This document shows, one piece after another, positions 22,080 to 34,441 of a stretch of DNA of 64,000 bases (position 1 is the first letter of the stretch; every line of letters starts with the position of its first letter). The translations under genes and the position numbers were made by a program. The DNA comes from Pomphorhynchus laevis (taxonomy: Eukaryota; Acanthocephala; Palaeacanthocephala; Echinorhynchida; Pomphorhynchidae). The notes below the pieces were generated by a model that saw only the letters and a program-made list of their open reading frames with translations, was not told where the DNA came from and searched no databases. Where the stretch lies: the NCBI GenBank assembly GCA_012934845.2, contig WNNJ02002717.1:62001-126000 (forward strand), in the 5' to 3' direction.

Positions 22080-25000
22080 ACGTCTTTAGGCATGATCAAT
22101 TTTGCGCCGTGTCCAAAACGCTCAGACGCTTCCACGCTGCACGGCCAAGCTAATTTCCCGAAATAGGTAGGACGTTGAATGATGGTTTCATGTCGCTCTC
22201 TTAAGGCGGCGTCTATCTAGAGTTAGAGCGAGAGCGTACCCACCCAGCGCTCCATACGTTTCGAAATGTATAATAATTCTTATTGATTATTAAACTGATT
22301 AAAAATTTTCTTGGTTATAAATATACACATACAATACAATCACTTCTGACTATTCATAGATAAACATTACATACACTTAAACTCACAAAAAATCAAAACA
22401 CAATCAACGACTATAACGTTACTACAGCGATTATAAATGGTCGGATCAATTTCACAGTCGAGTTCCGGCGTCGATCCAAACGTTTTGAATGAGGCGACAA
22501 TACCAACTGTCGATTAGGATTTATCGCACCAAACAGTTGACGATGATCACGAATGAACTCTTAATTCAAATGGTTTACTCGAATCAATGTCAAAAACAAT
22601 ATGTGTAAGCGTACAACTGAATACCGCTGTCACCTCGGATAATGTCAGACCGTGTCTTTTATCCTTCGGTTTCGGATCGAAGCGAGTGTTCATATTATGG
22701 AAAAGTTTATACCCTCAACAGAAATGGTAATATCCGGCTCATGGGCCAATCAGGTCTAGTTGACCCGGATCTAGTCTACCACCCTCTCAACATACATTAG
22801 CAGACAGAAGTCAAGGTAATGAAGATGTCATTGTCTATGTAACGGAGATTAACTATTTAAAGGTCTCGATATCCGCACTTTCCTATGTGCTACCGCTGAA
22901 AATTCTCAAATAGATACCGAAAGGAACTCGATACCGAGTAGCCGCAGTATGCCGCTCTCCTCTGGGATTGCGTTGATCAAACCACCTTTTGAGCAGGCTA
23001 CGACTTTTCACCTTTCCGCGAATGATTTTATGCTTTTCTTCGTCATCCAAGAAGTCGCTAACGACGATCATTAAAGAGCGTATCGTTCATTTTACCGATT
23101 CCTTTTGAGATTGAATTCACATTGAAACATATGTCACCAGAGCTGTGCGGCTTATGTCTTAGACCGACACTTTCGCAGACAGAACGACACTGACTCTCGA
23201 GGCCCTTCGCGTCAAACATACGCCCGCCTCATTTGAAACAATTATAATATTGCATGCATGCCAAAACCCGGACGTCTGCAATATGTCTGAAATGTGAAAA
23301 TTTTTTTGCTAGTTTCGTAAATAGATCAGGTCACTGTTTGGACGGTTTCTGCCCGTAATAACAGAAGGACAAGATTGCATTTTCATCCGTAAAACAGCAC
23401 ACCCTCTTGAGAATGGTTTAATTCGTGTAATCGATTATTTCCATTAGTGGTAATGTGATACTCGAGGCTGTTTAGCTGTTTGCATCCGCTCGTTATGCTC
23501 CCTCGCAAAGAAGGATGGTGGTATAAGACCTATTGCAATTGACTGTACCATTTGCTGCCTATCCGCTAAGATTATGAGTTGACGTATATCTGAAAGGATA
23601 GGTTAGCAGCTACGTCTTCATCAATTTGGATGTTACACACCTTGTGGAGCAGAGTCAATAGTACACGCTTTGCGATGTCACATCGACTGCACAAATGAAC
23701 CTTGCGTGATCTTTAAATTAGATTTCTTGAATGCCTTCAATTCAGTGAACCGATATATCATGCTCGAGGCTGTCAAAGATCACACACCCAGAGTGGTATT
23801 CGTATTTCCGAATGGCCTATTTCACCGCAACCCCACTACCTTATGAGATTCACACAATCTGGTCTTAAAAAGATGTTCAACAAGGTAACCCGCTCGAACC
23901 CATCGGTTTCGCTTTCGCAGTTTACCCAATTGTACATTCGTTCCAAACCAGTTTCAGCACTTGGAACTTGGATTAACCGAAAGTAAGCGATAAAACACAT
24001 GTCGTTTAAGCTTTGACTTGAATCCGAAAAGTTGAGTTCTTCATAATAAATGTTGAAAATGAGGAAAAACGCCAAACAATATTCAGCAATTTCGAGAATT
24101 TAGCCCCGGGATACGGCTGAACCAACACACAAGTAGATAATTGTGTTTTAGAGCAGAACATCACTGAAGTACTGTTCATCATAAAAACTGTCTGTACTTG
24201 TTCAATCTTTTGTATAAGCTTCGAACGGCACCTACCTTCGATCATTGCGACGACCTTAGAAAGCTCGATTGGATTATCAAAGACAACCTCGAGAAAACAC
24301 TGATTTTTTTCGTTGTCTGAAAAGGCTTGGCGTCAATCCGCCTTGACAATTTCCTTTCGCATACGGGTTCACTCACTACCTTCGGCCTTTCACTTCTGCC
24401 TTTCTTTCGTCGGTGAGAGAGGGCCGTACTCATACCCAAACCATTTTGGGTAAACCTCTTGAATGTTATTTTTTCGAGAAGGGTCTGCGTAACAGGAAGG
24501 GTAGAACAGGACAATATCAGCCGTCAACGCATTGTGTTAAACAGTCATCTTGGGATTTACCTATAGTTCAACATGTCTCTAACTCTTTATAAAACATGTT
24601 GGATCGGGTTTCCATGATTATAATATTGACTTATAGTAAAGAGTCTGGTGCATGGCTTAACGCCCTTTCGGTGGCAAACCTAGGCACCTTCTGAACGACA
24701 ACGTGGTGAGGATAATAGTGTCCATAACATAGGGTCTCCCAATATTTACGTCACACTAATGCATATGCGGCGCAATTGTGGACATAACCGGGCGACATGG
24801 TTTATTATGCAAACAGTCAAAGGTCGATATCCGAGACATGCCGAAATATATAGCGTTATCAACCGCGATTTAAATACTGTCAACGCTATCAACATCCTTG
24901 AGTGCCTAATCTATGCAGCTTAGATGGACGTCTGCCGATTGAGTGAGTGTTTTTCCCTGGTTCAACGGCAAATGCCTCCTGCGGGATGCAAAACTTGCAT

Positions 25001-25310
25001 AGACACTATGGGCGCCAACAATGTCGGACATGCTGCACAGCAATTCGGAGGAGCAGCAACAGTCGCAGAGGAACGGAATCGACAGAAATACCGCAACCTA
25101 TCCCAGTCAAATTAGTTCTTCCCCTTCGGAGTATAAACGTATGGAGCGCTGGGCGAGTCCGTGCTATTTCTCAGTCGAGATATTGGGCAACGCCTCCAGA
25201 GGGCGACAGGAGACCCTCGATTAACGTCATACCTTTTCAGAAAATTATATTGACCGTGCAGCGTGGAATCATAGTGAGCGTTTTGGTCACAGCGCCAAAG
25301 AATTAATAAA
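22080..25310 (+). mobile_element. Old RT element, family A (probably non-LTR), broken
   Basis: A 3.2-kb stretch richer in G+C than its surroundings. The plus strand shows, in order, KLDFLNAFNSVNR-like residues near 23715-23760, a KDHTPEWYS-YF block, HTIWS and a VQQGNPLEPIGFAFA block near 23870. Later come YKLRTAPTFDHCDDL near 24215, SGAWLNALSVANLGT near 24640, and a C-terminal block with CIDTMGANN, GGAATVAEERNRQKY and a final Leu/Ile-rich RGN-type segment to about 25280. This order matches a widespread invertebrate element with RT and a C-terminal nuclease-like region. I believe it is non-LTR but am not sure. It is an old, much broken fossil. Confidence 0.65.
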
Positions 25311-25430
25311 GTAACATATTAGCAAATGTAGTAATTACGTTCTTAATATCTTAATTTACTACTGGTAAATACAATACATATTAACTTCAAATAGACGAAA
25401 ATAATTGTCTTTTATTAAAAATTTAATTAC
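25303..25430. repeat. Direct repeat, ~130 bp (partner 26258-26390)
   Basis: The shared run includes TAGTAATTACG, TCTTAATAT, TTAATTTA and the closing AATTGTCTT/AAGTGTCTT. It is diverged. It flanks the LINE scrap at 25900-26255. Confidence 0.6.
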
Positions 25431-25899
25431 ATTTCCCTGTCAACAACTAATCATGATCACATGTAATTGCTCATGATTAATATTAATTTCTTAATTAATA
25501 TTAATTACTATTAATTAGTTATTAATATAATTAATTACTAAATAATTAGTTTACTTAAAATATAAAAATAAAAAATTTACTTAATGCTTATAAGATCGTT
25601 TAAGTAAATTTTTTGTCATTTTTTATAATTGACGAATGATATAAAATTATGAAACTAGAAAAGGTATCATTCTAGACATTTATTCATTCGAACATCTTTG
25701 ATTAGTCACAGAAAATAACACTGGATATGTAAGATTTCTATTTTATTACAGATGATGAACCATCATTGAAGAATTAAGTTTCATCCCAATCGATATATGT
25801 TGCCCATCGAACGATGTAGAATTATATTTTATTATTAGTTAATGATGGTTTTATATACATGATATGAAAATAGTTTTCGTTATTATCGCCAGGTCAAGA

Positions 25900-26255
25900 T
25901 AAATTGCGTCGAATATTTGAAAGCGTCATTTCATTTTTTAGGAAATTCTGTACAATTTCCAAGATGAAGGAATGAATGATGCAAATGACTTCAGCGCGTA
26001 CCGATCCATCATTTTATTGAATTATTTGTACAAATTGTTAGCATTAGTAGTTTCAAAGCGACTTTATGCATATTATAGTGTTTCACATTTTACTAAAAAT
26101 TCGGGTTTAGGCTTAACCGTTCTAGCATAGATACTTTGAGTAGTTGGGCGGTTCTCACTATATGCAACTTCATCGACTTCAGTAAAGCTTTTGACCTTGT
26201 AGCTCGCCATATTCTGCTTATTAAACTCTCGATAATCGTAAACCTTTTCGATTTA
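25900..26255 (+). mobile_element. LINE reverse-transcriptase fragment
   Basis: The plus strand gives NDANDFSAYRSIILLNYLYK, similar to the ND-NNFRPI-L segment, and later CNFIDFSKAFDLVARHIL, the catalytic F-D-SKAFD block. The intervening part is shortened. It is a dead scrap. Confidence 0.6.
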
Positions 26256-26257
26256 GT

Positions 26258-26390
26258 AAAATAATATGTTACAAAATATAGTAATTACGCTCTTAATATA
26301 TTAATTTATTATATGTAAATAGAAGAAAAAATATTAGTTTCCAAAAGCCAAAAATAAGTGTCTTAAAAAATTAAGTCATTATAATAATCC
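26258..26390. repeat. Direct repeat, ~130 bp (partner 25303-25430)
   Basis: This is the second copy of the 25303-25430 repeat. It ends directly before the start of a PLE-alpha copy, so it may mark a former element boundary. Confidence 0.55.
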
Positions 26391-26394
26391 GGTT

Positions 26395-28295
26395 AAACGA
26401 TAGACAAGAAGTCATGGCGATAAAACGAATAAGAAATATGGACTTGCAAATATTAAAAAAGATAAGTATATATGAACAATTAGAAATATTAAAACAACTT
26501 TTAAGAGATAATAAGCTAAAAGATCATTATGTAAATAAAGGAAATTTTTTTAAAGAAATCATGTGTTCAATAAATCAAGGATTAATTGACGATATGATAG
26601 GTTAAAATGTATAATAGACAGTTATTGAAATATAAAATACTATAATCGGAAAATAAATGTAAATAATATCAATAAAAAATATACATTGAACATAAAATTT
26701 ATTAATAAATGTATAGATAACGTAAATATAGGTAGAATTTAAAATAATTCTAAAAGTAAAGAAATAATAGGATCAGATTCAAGTTAACATATTCCATAAA
26801 TAAGGTATAAGTTGTACCGCCAATAGTACCAATAATTTGTAATTATAATAAATAATTGAAATCAATAAGGAAAGATAATATTAAAAAATATTATAGAAAC
26901 TGAATGTAATTGCAAAAGTCTTAATTTTGATAAAATAAATGAACATATATGCACTCATAATCTAGAATTAATTGAAAACAATGAATTAAGGAAAATGCTA
27001 TCAAAAGGGTATAAATATAGATTAAATAATAACAATAGAAATAAAATTTACAATTCGTTATATAATGACTTAAATGCTTACGTTAGTAAGCTGATTAATA
27101 GTAAAAGCTTAAATACATCAAAGATAAACATTTGGAAAACTTATATATTAGATAAAATTAGAAAGAAAATGAAAATAACAAACAATTATAAAAAGAAAGA
27201 TCAAATTAATAAAGATATGTATACAGAACTTACTAAATTAAAGGATAACTATTTAATAACAACTATTGATAAAGCTAGTAATAACTTTCTCTTCATATAC
27301 AAAAAGCTTTATTATGATATACTGATGAAAGAATTTAATTATAATGATTTAAATATAAGCAAACATATGAATGTAGTGATTTAAATTTAGAAACAATTAT
27401 ATCAAGTCATTGTTCTATAATGGATAAAAGTTTATAAAAATTGAATTAGATAATAAAACTAACCTATATTAAACCAATGTTCATATGTAGTGCTTTTAAA
27501 TGTACATTACAACCACTTTTTGTTTATATGAATAAAATACTTAAAGTAATTAAAGCACACTTCAAAAAATATTGTAGGGTAATCGAAATTAATACTGGTA
27601 TAAAACACTATTTCAGTATTAATTCTACAAAAGAATTTTTAGAACACACAAAAGGAATAAATTTTCAAAATATAAATACATACGATTTTAGTACTCTTTA
27701 TACAAATCTAGATTTAGTAGATATTAAAGAAGCGTTAGTAAAATTAATTAATCTTATATTCGGAAAAATATATGCATATATATGTTATAATAACTATAGC
27801 GCATATTTAACAAAAATAAAACTATCAAGTAAATATGAATATATGAATAAAATTTTAATAAATCAAAATTATTTAAAGGTAGGGACATCTATATTTGATA
27901 AGTAAAAGGTGTTCCAATGGGAGATAATAGTAGCCCAATTATAGCTGACTTGTTTTTAAGCTTTATAGAATATGAATTTGTTCATAACAGTGTAAAAACT
28001 AAATCTAAATAATATAAATATATAAAATATGTTTCAATACATTGATGATATGTGTATTTAACTCTAATAATTTTTATTCAATTAGTAAACAAATTTATCC
28101 AGAAAGCCTTATTCTTAGCAAAACCAATATTGATGATAAAGAAGGTGTCAACTCATAAAATTGACTTTTATTTTAAATTTAAATTTTTAATTTTAACTTG
28201 ATATAAATTATATAAAATCTTATAACAATTATTTATTATTTATTATTAAGTTATTAAATTTTGATTTAGCATTATTATTGTTTTGTTTATTTTAT
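26395..28295 (+). mobile_element. PLE-alpha copy 5, the most complete 5' region
   Basis: It begins with a 63-codon N-terminal piece at 26414-26605 (MDLQILKKISIYEQLEILK, then GLIDDMIG). This is followed by a broken part and a 129-codon open stretch at 26995-27384 with TTIDKASNNFLFIYKK. A second open stretch (27477-27905) gives FICSAFKCTLQPL, YDFSTLYTNLDLVDIKEAL and NQNYLKVGTS. Then come a GVPMG-NSSPIIADLF block and YIDD near 28040. After DKEGV at about 28145 it passes straight into the distal half of the terminal repeat (28146-28295), so the thumb region and the hairpin block are missing. Confidence 0.8.
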
Positions 28296-28299
28296 AAAT

Positions 28300-29485
28300 T
28301 ACACAACTGGCCCGCCGTGCTCGTAGAGCTACAATAAGCACTCAATTAACTTAAAAAGATATATTGTGGATCCTATATATGTGTATCCTACCCCATAATA
28401 AGTAACGACTTACTCACCTCGAGCGATCAAAAATTTTGAAGTGTCATAGTTTCTCTTGATCTATCATATGCTTTTGGCATCGTCGATTGTTCGATTCTTT
28501 TCCCTCCGGTGTTTCACAAGGTTCCGTATTAGGCTCTTTGCTTTTCTATCTTCTTCTGGGTGACTTTCTTAGATTACTCATACGTTTTACTTTCATGTAG
28601 CAACTAGTAATCAGGATCACATGTAAATTACACAGCTGGACGCTATAATCGTAGAGCTACAAGATACAATAAATACTCAATTTTCTTAAAAAGATATGTT
28701 GTCCGTGCAATGGATCTTAAAATTTAAATTTACAATTAAATTATGTGAATCCTACCTCGACGCCTTATCTTAGATCTTCCTAATGTATCATTAACTTCAA
28801 CAATTCTTCCTATCGTTGATAATCTCGTTTGCACAGGCTTACATTTCGACAACCGACTTTCACTTAAACATTTCGTTAGGGATAAATTAAGCTCATCTAC
28901 CTTGATTCTCGTAAACTTCGTAAAATTTGCAGATTGATCGATTTCCCGATGTCATTCAATGTCATATTGAATGACATATTATCAGGATTTGATAAGATTA
29001 ACCAATTCTCAAGATATTACCTATTCTCTAGATTTGACCTATTCTCAAGATTTTATCTTCTCTCATATTCTCAAGATTTGATTACTGTCTTGTATATTTT
29101 CATAAATTCACGTCTCTTCCCTACACCGCATCGTTAACGCAGTCGTTCGGATTCGTTTACGTCTTTATCGTTTTCATTATAGAGTTCACCATTCTGCTTC
29201 TCTCAATTTGCCTACTATTTATTGTCGTGTTCAAATTCGTCTTCTAATTGCTTTCCGACTCGTAACTTTCGTACCCCTTCATTTCTCAACCTTCTTTTTC
29301 TTGATAATTCTCGTCAAGTTTACTGTTCCTGGCGTTCCCGTAATTCCTTTCTTTTACATTTCCCAAACTACTCACCTTCTTTCGCTTCGGCCTCTTTGTG
29401 ACTGTTTTTCTGTCGTAAAATCGTCTACTCATTCATATACGCCAATCAATATCCCTGACGTGCTTTAAACATCAAATCCAATCCC
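28300..29485 (+). mobile_element. LINE fragments (RT and C-terminal region)
   Basis: At 28490-28590 the plus strand gives PSGVSQGSVLGSLLFYLLL, the conserved [14 protein letters not shown] RT block. From 29160 to 29468 a frame reads LPTIYCRVQIRLLIAF, INF-like VKFTVPGVPVIPFFYIS and SLRPLCDCFSVV. This resembles the C-terminal region after the RT of Jockey/CR1-group LINEs. A short motif around CGTAGAGCTACAA with ACTCAAT and AAAAAGATAT is repeated at 28325 and 28645, which suggests internal duplication. Confidence 0.55.
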
Positions 29486-29525
29486 ATTTAAACAATTTAT
29501 CTGTTTGATTTTATCATTTTTTGTT

Positions 29526-30113
29526 TTTAGTAAACTTGTAAACGTGCAGTTGGTGCTTATATGCCACATTAAATAAATTATTATTTAAATTTAATAAATA
29601 AAATTATTTAATGATACTTTAGATTGTAAATATGCTAGAACGGGAAGATGTAGCAAAACATTGATATATTAATTCAATATGGTACTATACAATTTTTCAT
29701 ACTTAATTTGCTTTTATTTTTGTCAAAATTAATTTACTATTTAATCATTTATCTATAACGATAATTTAGAAATGTTTACTGCTTTTTTTTATCAAAAATG
29801 TGTTTTACAATAAGTATTTATACCGTTTAAAAATTTAAATTTATTTTTTAAATGCATCTATTACGAAAATTTACTTTTTATTTTAATGTTGATTCCTAAC
29901 TGATTCGTAAAATTTGTTTGTAGATGTAATTTATTTAATTGTTTTATTTTTAACAAATTTTAAAGATAAAACTTATTTACATTTCACATATTTCTAATTT
30001 CAAACTTTGAACGGTAATGAAAAGCATTTCTCGTGTTTATAAAATACGCTATTTTAACCAAGGAGGCTTTTGTTAATGTTATTCAATATTTACGAGAACA
30101 AAAATCGTCAAAA
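29526..30113 (-). repeat. Right arm of the ~585-bp inverted repeat
   Basis: This is the reverse complement of 21139-21725. Just outside the outer end the flanks (TTTTTC on the left, AAAATTCG on the right) show no clear target-site duplication. Confidence 0.9.
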
Positions 30114-30119
30114 TTCGAA

Positions 30120-30375
30120 TTTGGCAGATAAGTGATAAATGCTTTGAAGTATTGTAGCTGGTTGGCCCATTTAAGATGTTAAATTCTTCATTTAAAATGT
30201 TAAACATTTATTGTAGTTCAACCAACTACACATCTTGAGTTGTTTGGCTAATTTTCAAAGTATTACATTGGATTGCAAATTAACAAAAATAGAATTAGAA
30301 CATTTATTTTCTTCCAATGTTTTCTTATTTTCAACGTTATAATTAAAAAATCGTATTTGATAATTCGTTACCAAA
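30120..30375. other. 3' flank of 14-3-3 copy 2, reduced
   Basis: 30277-30365 resembles 949-1055 below copy 1 (ATTAACAAAAATAGAATTAG, then CGTTAC-AA-TCACA). The following 400 or so bases found below copies 1 and 3 are missing. An inverted pair TGTAGCTGGTTG / CAACCAACTACA lies at about 30158-30232. Confidence 0.6.
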
Positions 30376-31170
30376 TTACAGAACGTCGGGAGCAGCTAAG
30401 CCTGACGCTGCATTCTTATCAAAAAGCGCACAATCGGCTTCTGTATCTACCACATCTTCAATTACCGGATTATCAGATGTCCACAACGTTAAGTTGTCCC
30501 TGAGCAATTGCATAATCAAAGTACTGTCCTTGTATGAATCTTCATTTAAAGTGTCCAATTCGGCAATGGCATCGTCGAACGCCTTCTTTGCCTGAATGCA
30601 TGCTTCATTTGGGTCGTTGACAATTTCATAGAAGAATACAGAGCAATTGAGAGCAAGACCAAGACGGATAGGATGTGTTGGTTCCATATTCTTCTTAGCG
30701 ATATCTAAAGCATCTTCATATGCCTTTCGTGATTCCTTAACCACGTCATCTCGGTCATCGGTTGTGGCCACCTCCGCCAAGTATCTGTAATAGTCACCCT
30801 TCATTTTCAGATAGAAAACTTTTGATTCTGCGTGCTCAGCTTTCGGTAGCAGATACTTTTCAATTAGATTAAGCACATCCTTGCAAATCGCACGTAATTC
30901 TTCCTCAATTATGCTTATGTATTTCTTAGCCTGAACTGTTCGGGTGTCGTCTTCGAAACCTTTGTGTGCAAATGTGGAAATAACACGCCATGACGAACGA
31001 CGAGCTCCAACCACATTCTTGTAGGCCACACTGAGCAGATTGCGTTCTTCATTTGTCAGTTCCAGAGCCGTCTCCGCTACTAGCTTCATGGCCATTACCA
31101 TATCATCGTACCGCTCGGCCTGTTCGGCCAGCTTTGCATTCTGTACTTCTTGTTCTCTATTTGCAACCAT
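30376..31170 (-). CDS. 14-3-3 family protein, copy 2 (altered tail)
   Basis: 264 residues from the ATG at 31170; the longer reading would start at GTG. The 14-3-3 fold is complete: [27 protein letters not shown] and [19 protein letters not shown] are present with the phosphopeptide-binding residues. In the LGLALN-SVF segment the usual aromatic is Cys (NCSVF). The C-terminal tail is unlike that of copies 1 and 3 ([20 protein letters not shown] and three more residues). The stop lies in sequence that corresponds to the 3' flank of the other copies, so the tail probably arose by a deletion of about 400 bases that fused the body to former flank. The body and 5' flank are nearly identical to copy 3. 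It is likely functional, since the tail of 14-3-3 proteins varies, but the changed tail may alter autoinhibition. Confidence 0.92.
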   Translation of the reverse strand: MVANREQEVQNAKLAEQAERYDDMVMAMKLVAETALELTNEERNLLSVAYKNVVGARRSSWRVISTFAHKGFEDDTRTVQAKKYISIIEEELRAICKDVLNLIEKYLLPKAEHAESKVFYLKMKGDYYRYLAEVATTDDRDDVVKESRKAYEDALDIAKKNMEPTHPIRLGLALNCSVFFYEIVNDPNEACIQAKKAFDDAIAELDTLNEDSYKDSTLIMQLLRDNLTLWTSDNPVIEDVVDTEADCALFDKNAASGLAAPDVL

Positions 31171-31382
31171 TTCAAATGAGTTCACTTGTGATTACTGCTG
31201 GTTCAGAATAGCACAACGGATATTGACGATGTAGTTCGCTGCTGAGACAAAGAAATATCCCTTCTCTACTGTATGCTGTGTTGTAGTAATTGCGTTTTCT
31301 TCTCACCACTGCAGTAACTCTTTCTCGTATATAATAGTAAAAAATTCAAGCTTTTCTCACTCCTCCTAACTTCTCACTGTGC
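31171..31382 (-). promoter_or_regulatory. 5' leader/promoter region shared with copy 3
   Basis: It is nearly identical to 41715-41932. It holds TATATA on the gene strand at 31334-31329. Similarity to copy 3 ends at about 31382 (GTGCTTGATT), beyond which the two loci are unrelated. Confidence 0.5.
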
Positions 31383-32640
31383 TTGATTTTGAATATATTA
31401 GTCTGTCTCTCTTTTCCTGTGTTATATGAGATAATATGGTTTATAATCTGTAAAAAATGTAAATTTACGAACGGACACATGAAATATAATTTATATTCGC
31501 ATATTGCTGTAGTAAATTTATTCACAATGTATTTAATTTAAAAATAAGTTAACAACTAGTGCGTTTGATAATGGTTAAGTGCTTCCAGAAAGTATTGTAA
31601 TATTACATCTCGAAAGTATTATAATATTATTATAATGTCATATTGTTAATATTACAATTCAGAAGTATTATAATTTTACATTCCTTAAGTATTATTAATA
31701 TTAAACTAAGATTAATTCAATTTAGTTTCTCACAATGAACTCTGAATAAATTCAATATGTAAAAGTTGGAATTATTAATAAAATTATTTAAGTATTATTA
31801 CACTTCAAAAGTATTATAATTTTACATTCCTTAAGTATTATTAATATTAAACTAAGATTTATGAAATTTGGTTTCTCACAATTAATCCTGAATAAATTCA
31901 ATACGTACAAGTTGGAATGTGCGTATATTGACAATATTACCTGACATTTCATGGATGTGTATACCATATACAAATGGAGGTTTACATACCTTTAATGTTC
32001 ATGAATATTATGTATAAATGATAAACGGAATTCATGACTTAAAATTTAAAACAATAACAAAATATATTTTATATTATATAAATCGATATTGAATTTATAT
32101 AGAGATTTATTTTAAAGTGTTCTAAAATAGTATAAAAAAGAAAGAGCCACAATATTCCTGAAAGTGGCATTAAATATCTGCCGAACTATTGAAATAAATT
32201 CTAATTTATTTGCACTAACTAAAAGTATTGGAACGCAATGACACGATCGGAATAGTGTAGAATTGTCAAAGTCAAATGCATATCTTGTACATCGCTTATC
32301 TTTCTCTATCAATGATCGTATATATTCAGATCATAGTTTTTAATTATAAGACACTGAGGTTGTAGATAGTCCGTGGCTATATGCATTGTGACGCGTATAG
32401 CAAACACGTCAAGAAATGAAAATGACTATTTATAAGCCAAACATACACATTGACTTTAAATATATGTAATCAGTATTTCAAACGGTTGACAAAGCACTTA
32501 AAACCCATGCGCTGAGATCCTTGACATGATCAACGGCATTTATTACAGCATTTCCGTACTACTGATGCATGATATAAAACTATTTTTCTCTAATTTTTTA
32601 TTTTTCTCTATTATTTTATAAATATGTGATATTAAATTTA
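31383..32640. other. AT-rich stretch with a ~110-bp direct duplication
   Basis: 31661-31772 recurs at about 31805-31918 (AAGTATTATAATTTTACATT, then AAACTAAGATT, TTTCTCACAAT), with a period near 144. No gene is recognised. Confidence 0.6.
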
Positions 32641-33380
32641 GTTGTCACAAGTTGGGTTACCCGCAAATGGGTCCGTTTGATATAGTACTGGTTGTTCAGT
32701 AATTGATGAGACTTACCATTTTCAACCGTTCAGGATTCCTCAACATCTTGTATAAGGAACCTTCTGGAGGATCGAGGCCATCTAAAGCATGCAGATGCAG
32801 AACATGCAATCGCGAAAGAGAAACGCCTCTTAAACCCAATTAAAATATCGGAATAGTCCTCTTAAGTGAGCTGGGCCTTGATTGTGACAATCGACTTTAA
32901 TGCCATCCTTGTCTCGTCGCCCATGACGCCAGAAGTAGAGAATACGATATGCACAAATTTGCTTCGCTCTAGACACATCACACGCCTCTATATTTTACGC
33001 ATTTTCGTGCTTCGTTCGTAGCAAACGCGGATGTTGGGATGGTTGCTGCATACGATTAAGCATGAATATTTAATACGATGACGTCGAAGAACGTCCGCGC
33101 AAATCGATTGCTTTGAAGACCATTACATACGACATCCAATCTTGCGTCTTTATCACGCGTAGTGGTCCTTACCTCAAAGTTAATTCCTACCGGGACTTCC
33201 GTGATCACAATTTCGATCCCGACGCCGAAACAGATAGTAGTCAGCTCCTGTGCAAAAATGTCCCGAACGATATCGTGTGTGTCGATGATGCATACACGTT
33301 CCCGAGCACAATTAACAATGCGGAAGCTATTTATTTGGTAAAAATAAGGAATTTCTTAAATAATATTTTTCTCTAATGCC
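32640..33380 (+). other. G+C-richer island, unrecognised old coding sequence
   Basis: Base composition is much more balanced than around it. An 88-codon stretch at 33113-33376 is open (SGPYLKVNSYRDFRDHNFD, then CVDDAYTFPS). The earlier part has stops in all plus frames. The open part ends near a possible splice donor (TTTG/GTAAAA at about 33338). I recognise no family. It may be a decayed element or a lone exon. Confidence 0.35.
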
Positions 33381-34440
33381 ACCATTATTTTTATCAATAG
33401 GCATTGCTAGTTTAAAACTTGGAGTTATACTGAGTAAAATTGATTTAGCAAAATACCTACCAATATACATTCATTAACCAATCCGTTAATTGATTAATGA
33501 ATTGACCAATTAATAGATTGACCAATTAATTTGACAGGATATACAAATTAATAAGTTTATAAATTTTTAATTAAGGCTTATAACAAAAAATTTCAAACAT
33601 TTTATTAATGATGAAAATTTGAATAGGCTATGAGTTCCTTTGTTATTATAAAAAATTAACACATTATAATTAAACAATGTTCACTAATTAATAACAATTT
33701 ATACATGATTTAGAAATGTAATTGTTTAAACCATAACATTTAAACATGTATAATCAAAAAATCAAATAGAGATGGTGTTGTGGTGAAGATCCAGCTTGCC
33801 TGTTACCAACCGAAATGCATTCAAATTACATCTAAACATAAAACGTTTTTACGAATAAATACAATACAAATAATTCATATATTAACTATGCAAAATATCT
33901 ATGCTGATTTTTGAACAAGTACCCAACTTGAAAAATCAGGACAGAATATAATCGAGTGGGTCAAAGAGCTAACATACCAGGCATACCATAATAAAAACGT
34001 TTTAATCGAAAAATCCAGCTTATTAGAAATTTCGCTTAATTAGGCCAAATAAATTGTGCAAGTGCCTCTAATTGAACAGAATCAACGGTATTTTGAAAAA
34101 TTAAAAAAATTGTTTGATTTTCTTGATTTAATGAGCAATAAAATCAAAATAATGTTAATGTAAAGCAGTTATAATCTCGGACTGAACTTCAAAATCGAAT
34201 GCAGAAATTACAGATTTTGAAAATAACAATTTACGAAGCAATAAAGCATTTCCTACCCTTTAAATGGATGTTTCACAAAGAAGGCTTATTGTTGAGTGAT
34301 ACCCTCATCTGCGCTTTTAAATTCAGCAAGTATATGATATATAATTTGATAGTTATGTAATCAATTTAATTAATGTAAAATATCAATTATATTAATTTAT
34401 AATTATTATATAAATTAAAAATATAATATTAATATAATAT
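33381..34440. other. AT-rich stretch, nothing recognised
   Basis: No coding region, repeat array or strong hairpin stands out. Confidence 0.5.
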
Positions 34441-34441
34441 A

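Noticed and set aside
21139-30113. The large inverted repeat as terminal inverted repeats of a DNA transposon
   Set aside because: There is no target-site duplication at the outer ends and no transposase in between; the interior is a mix of unrelated retroelement scraps.
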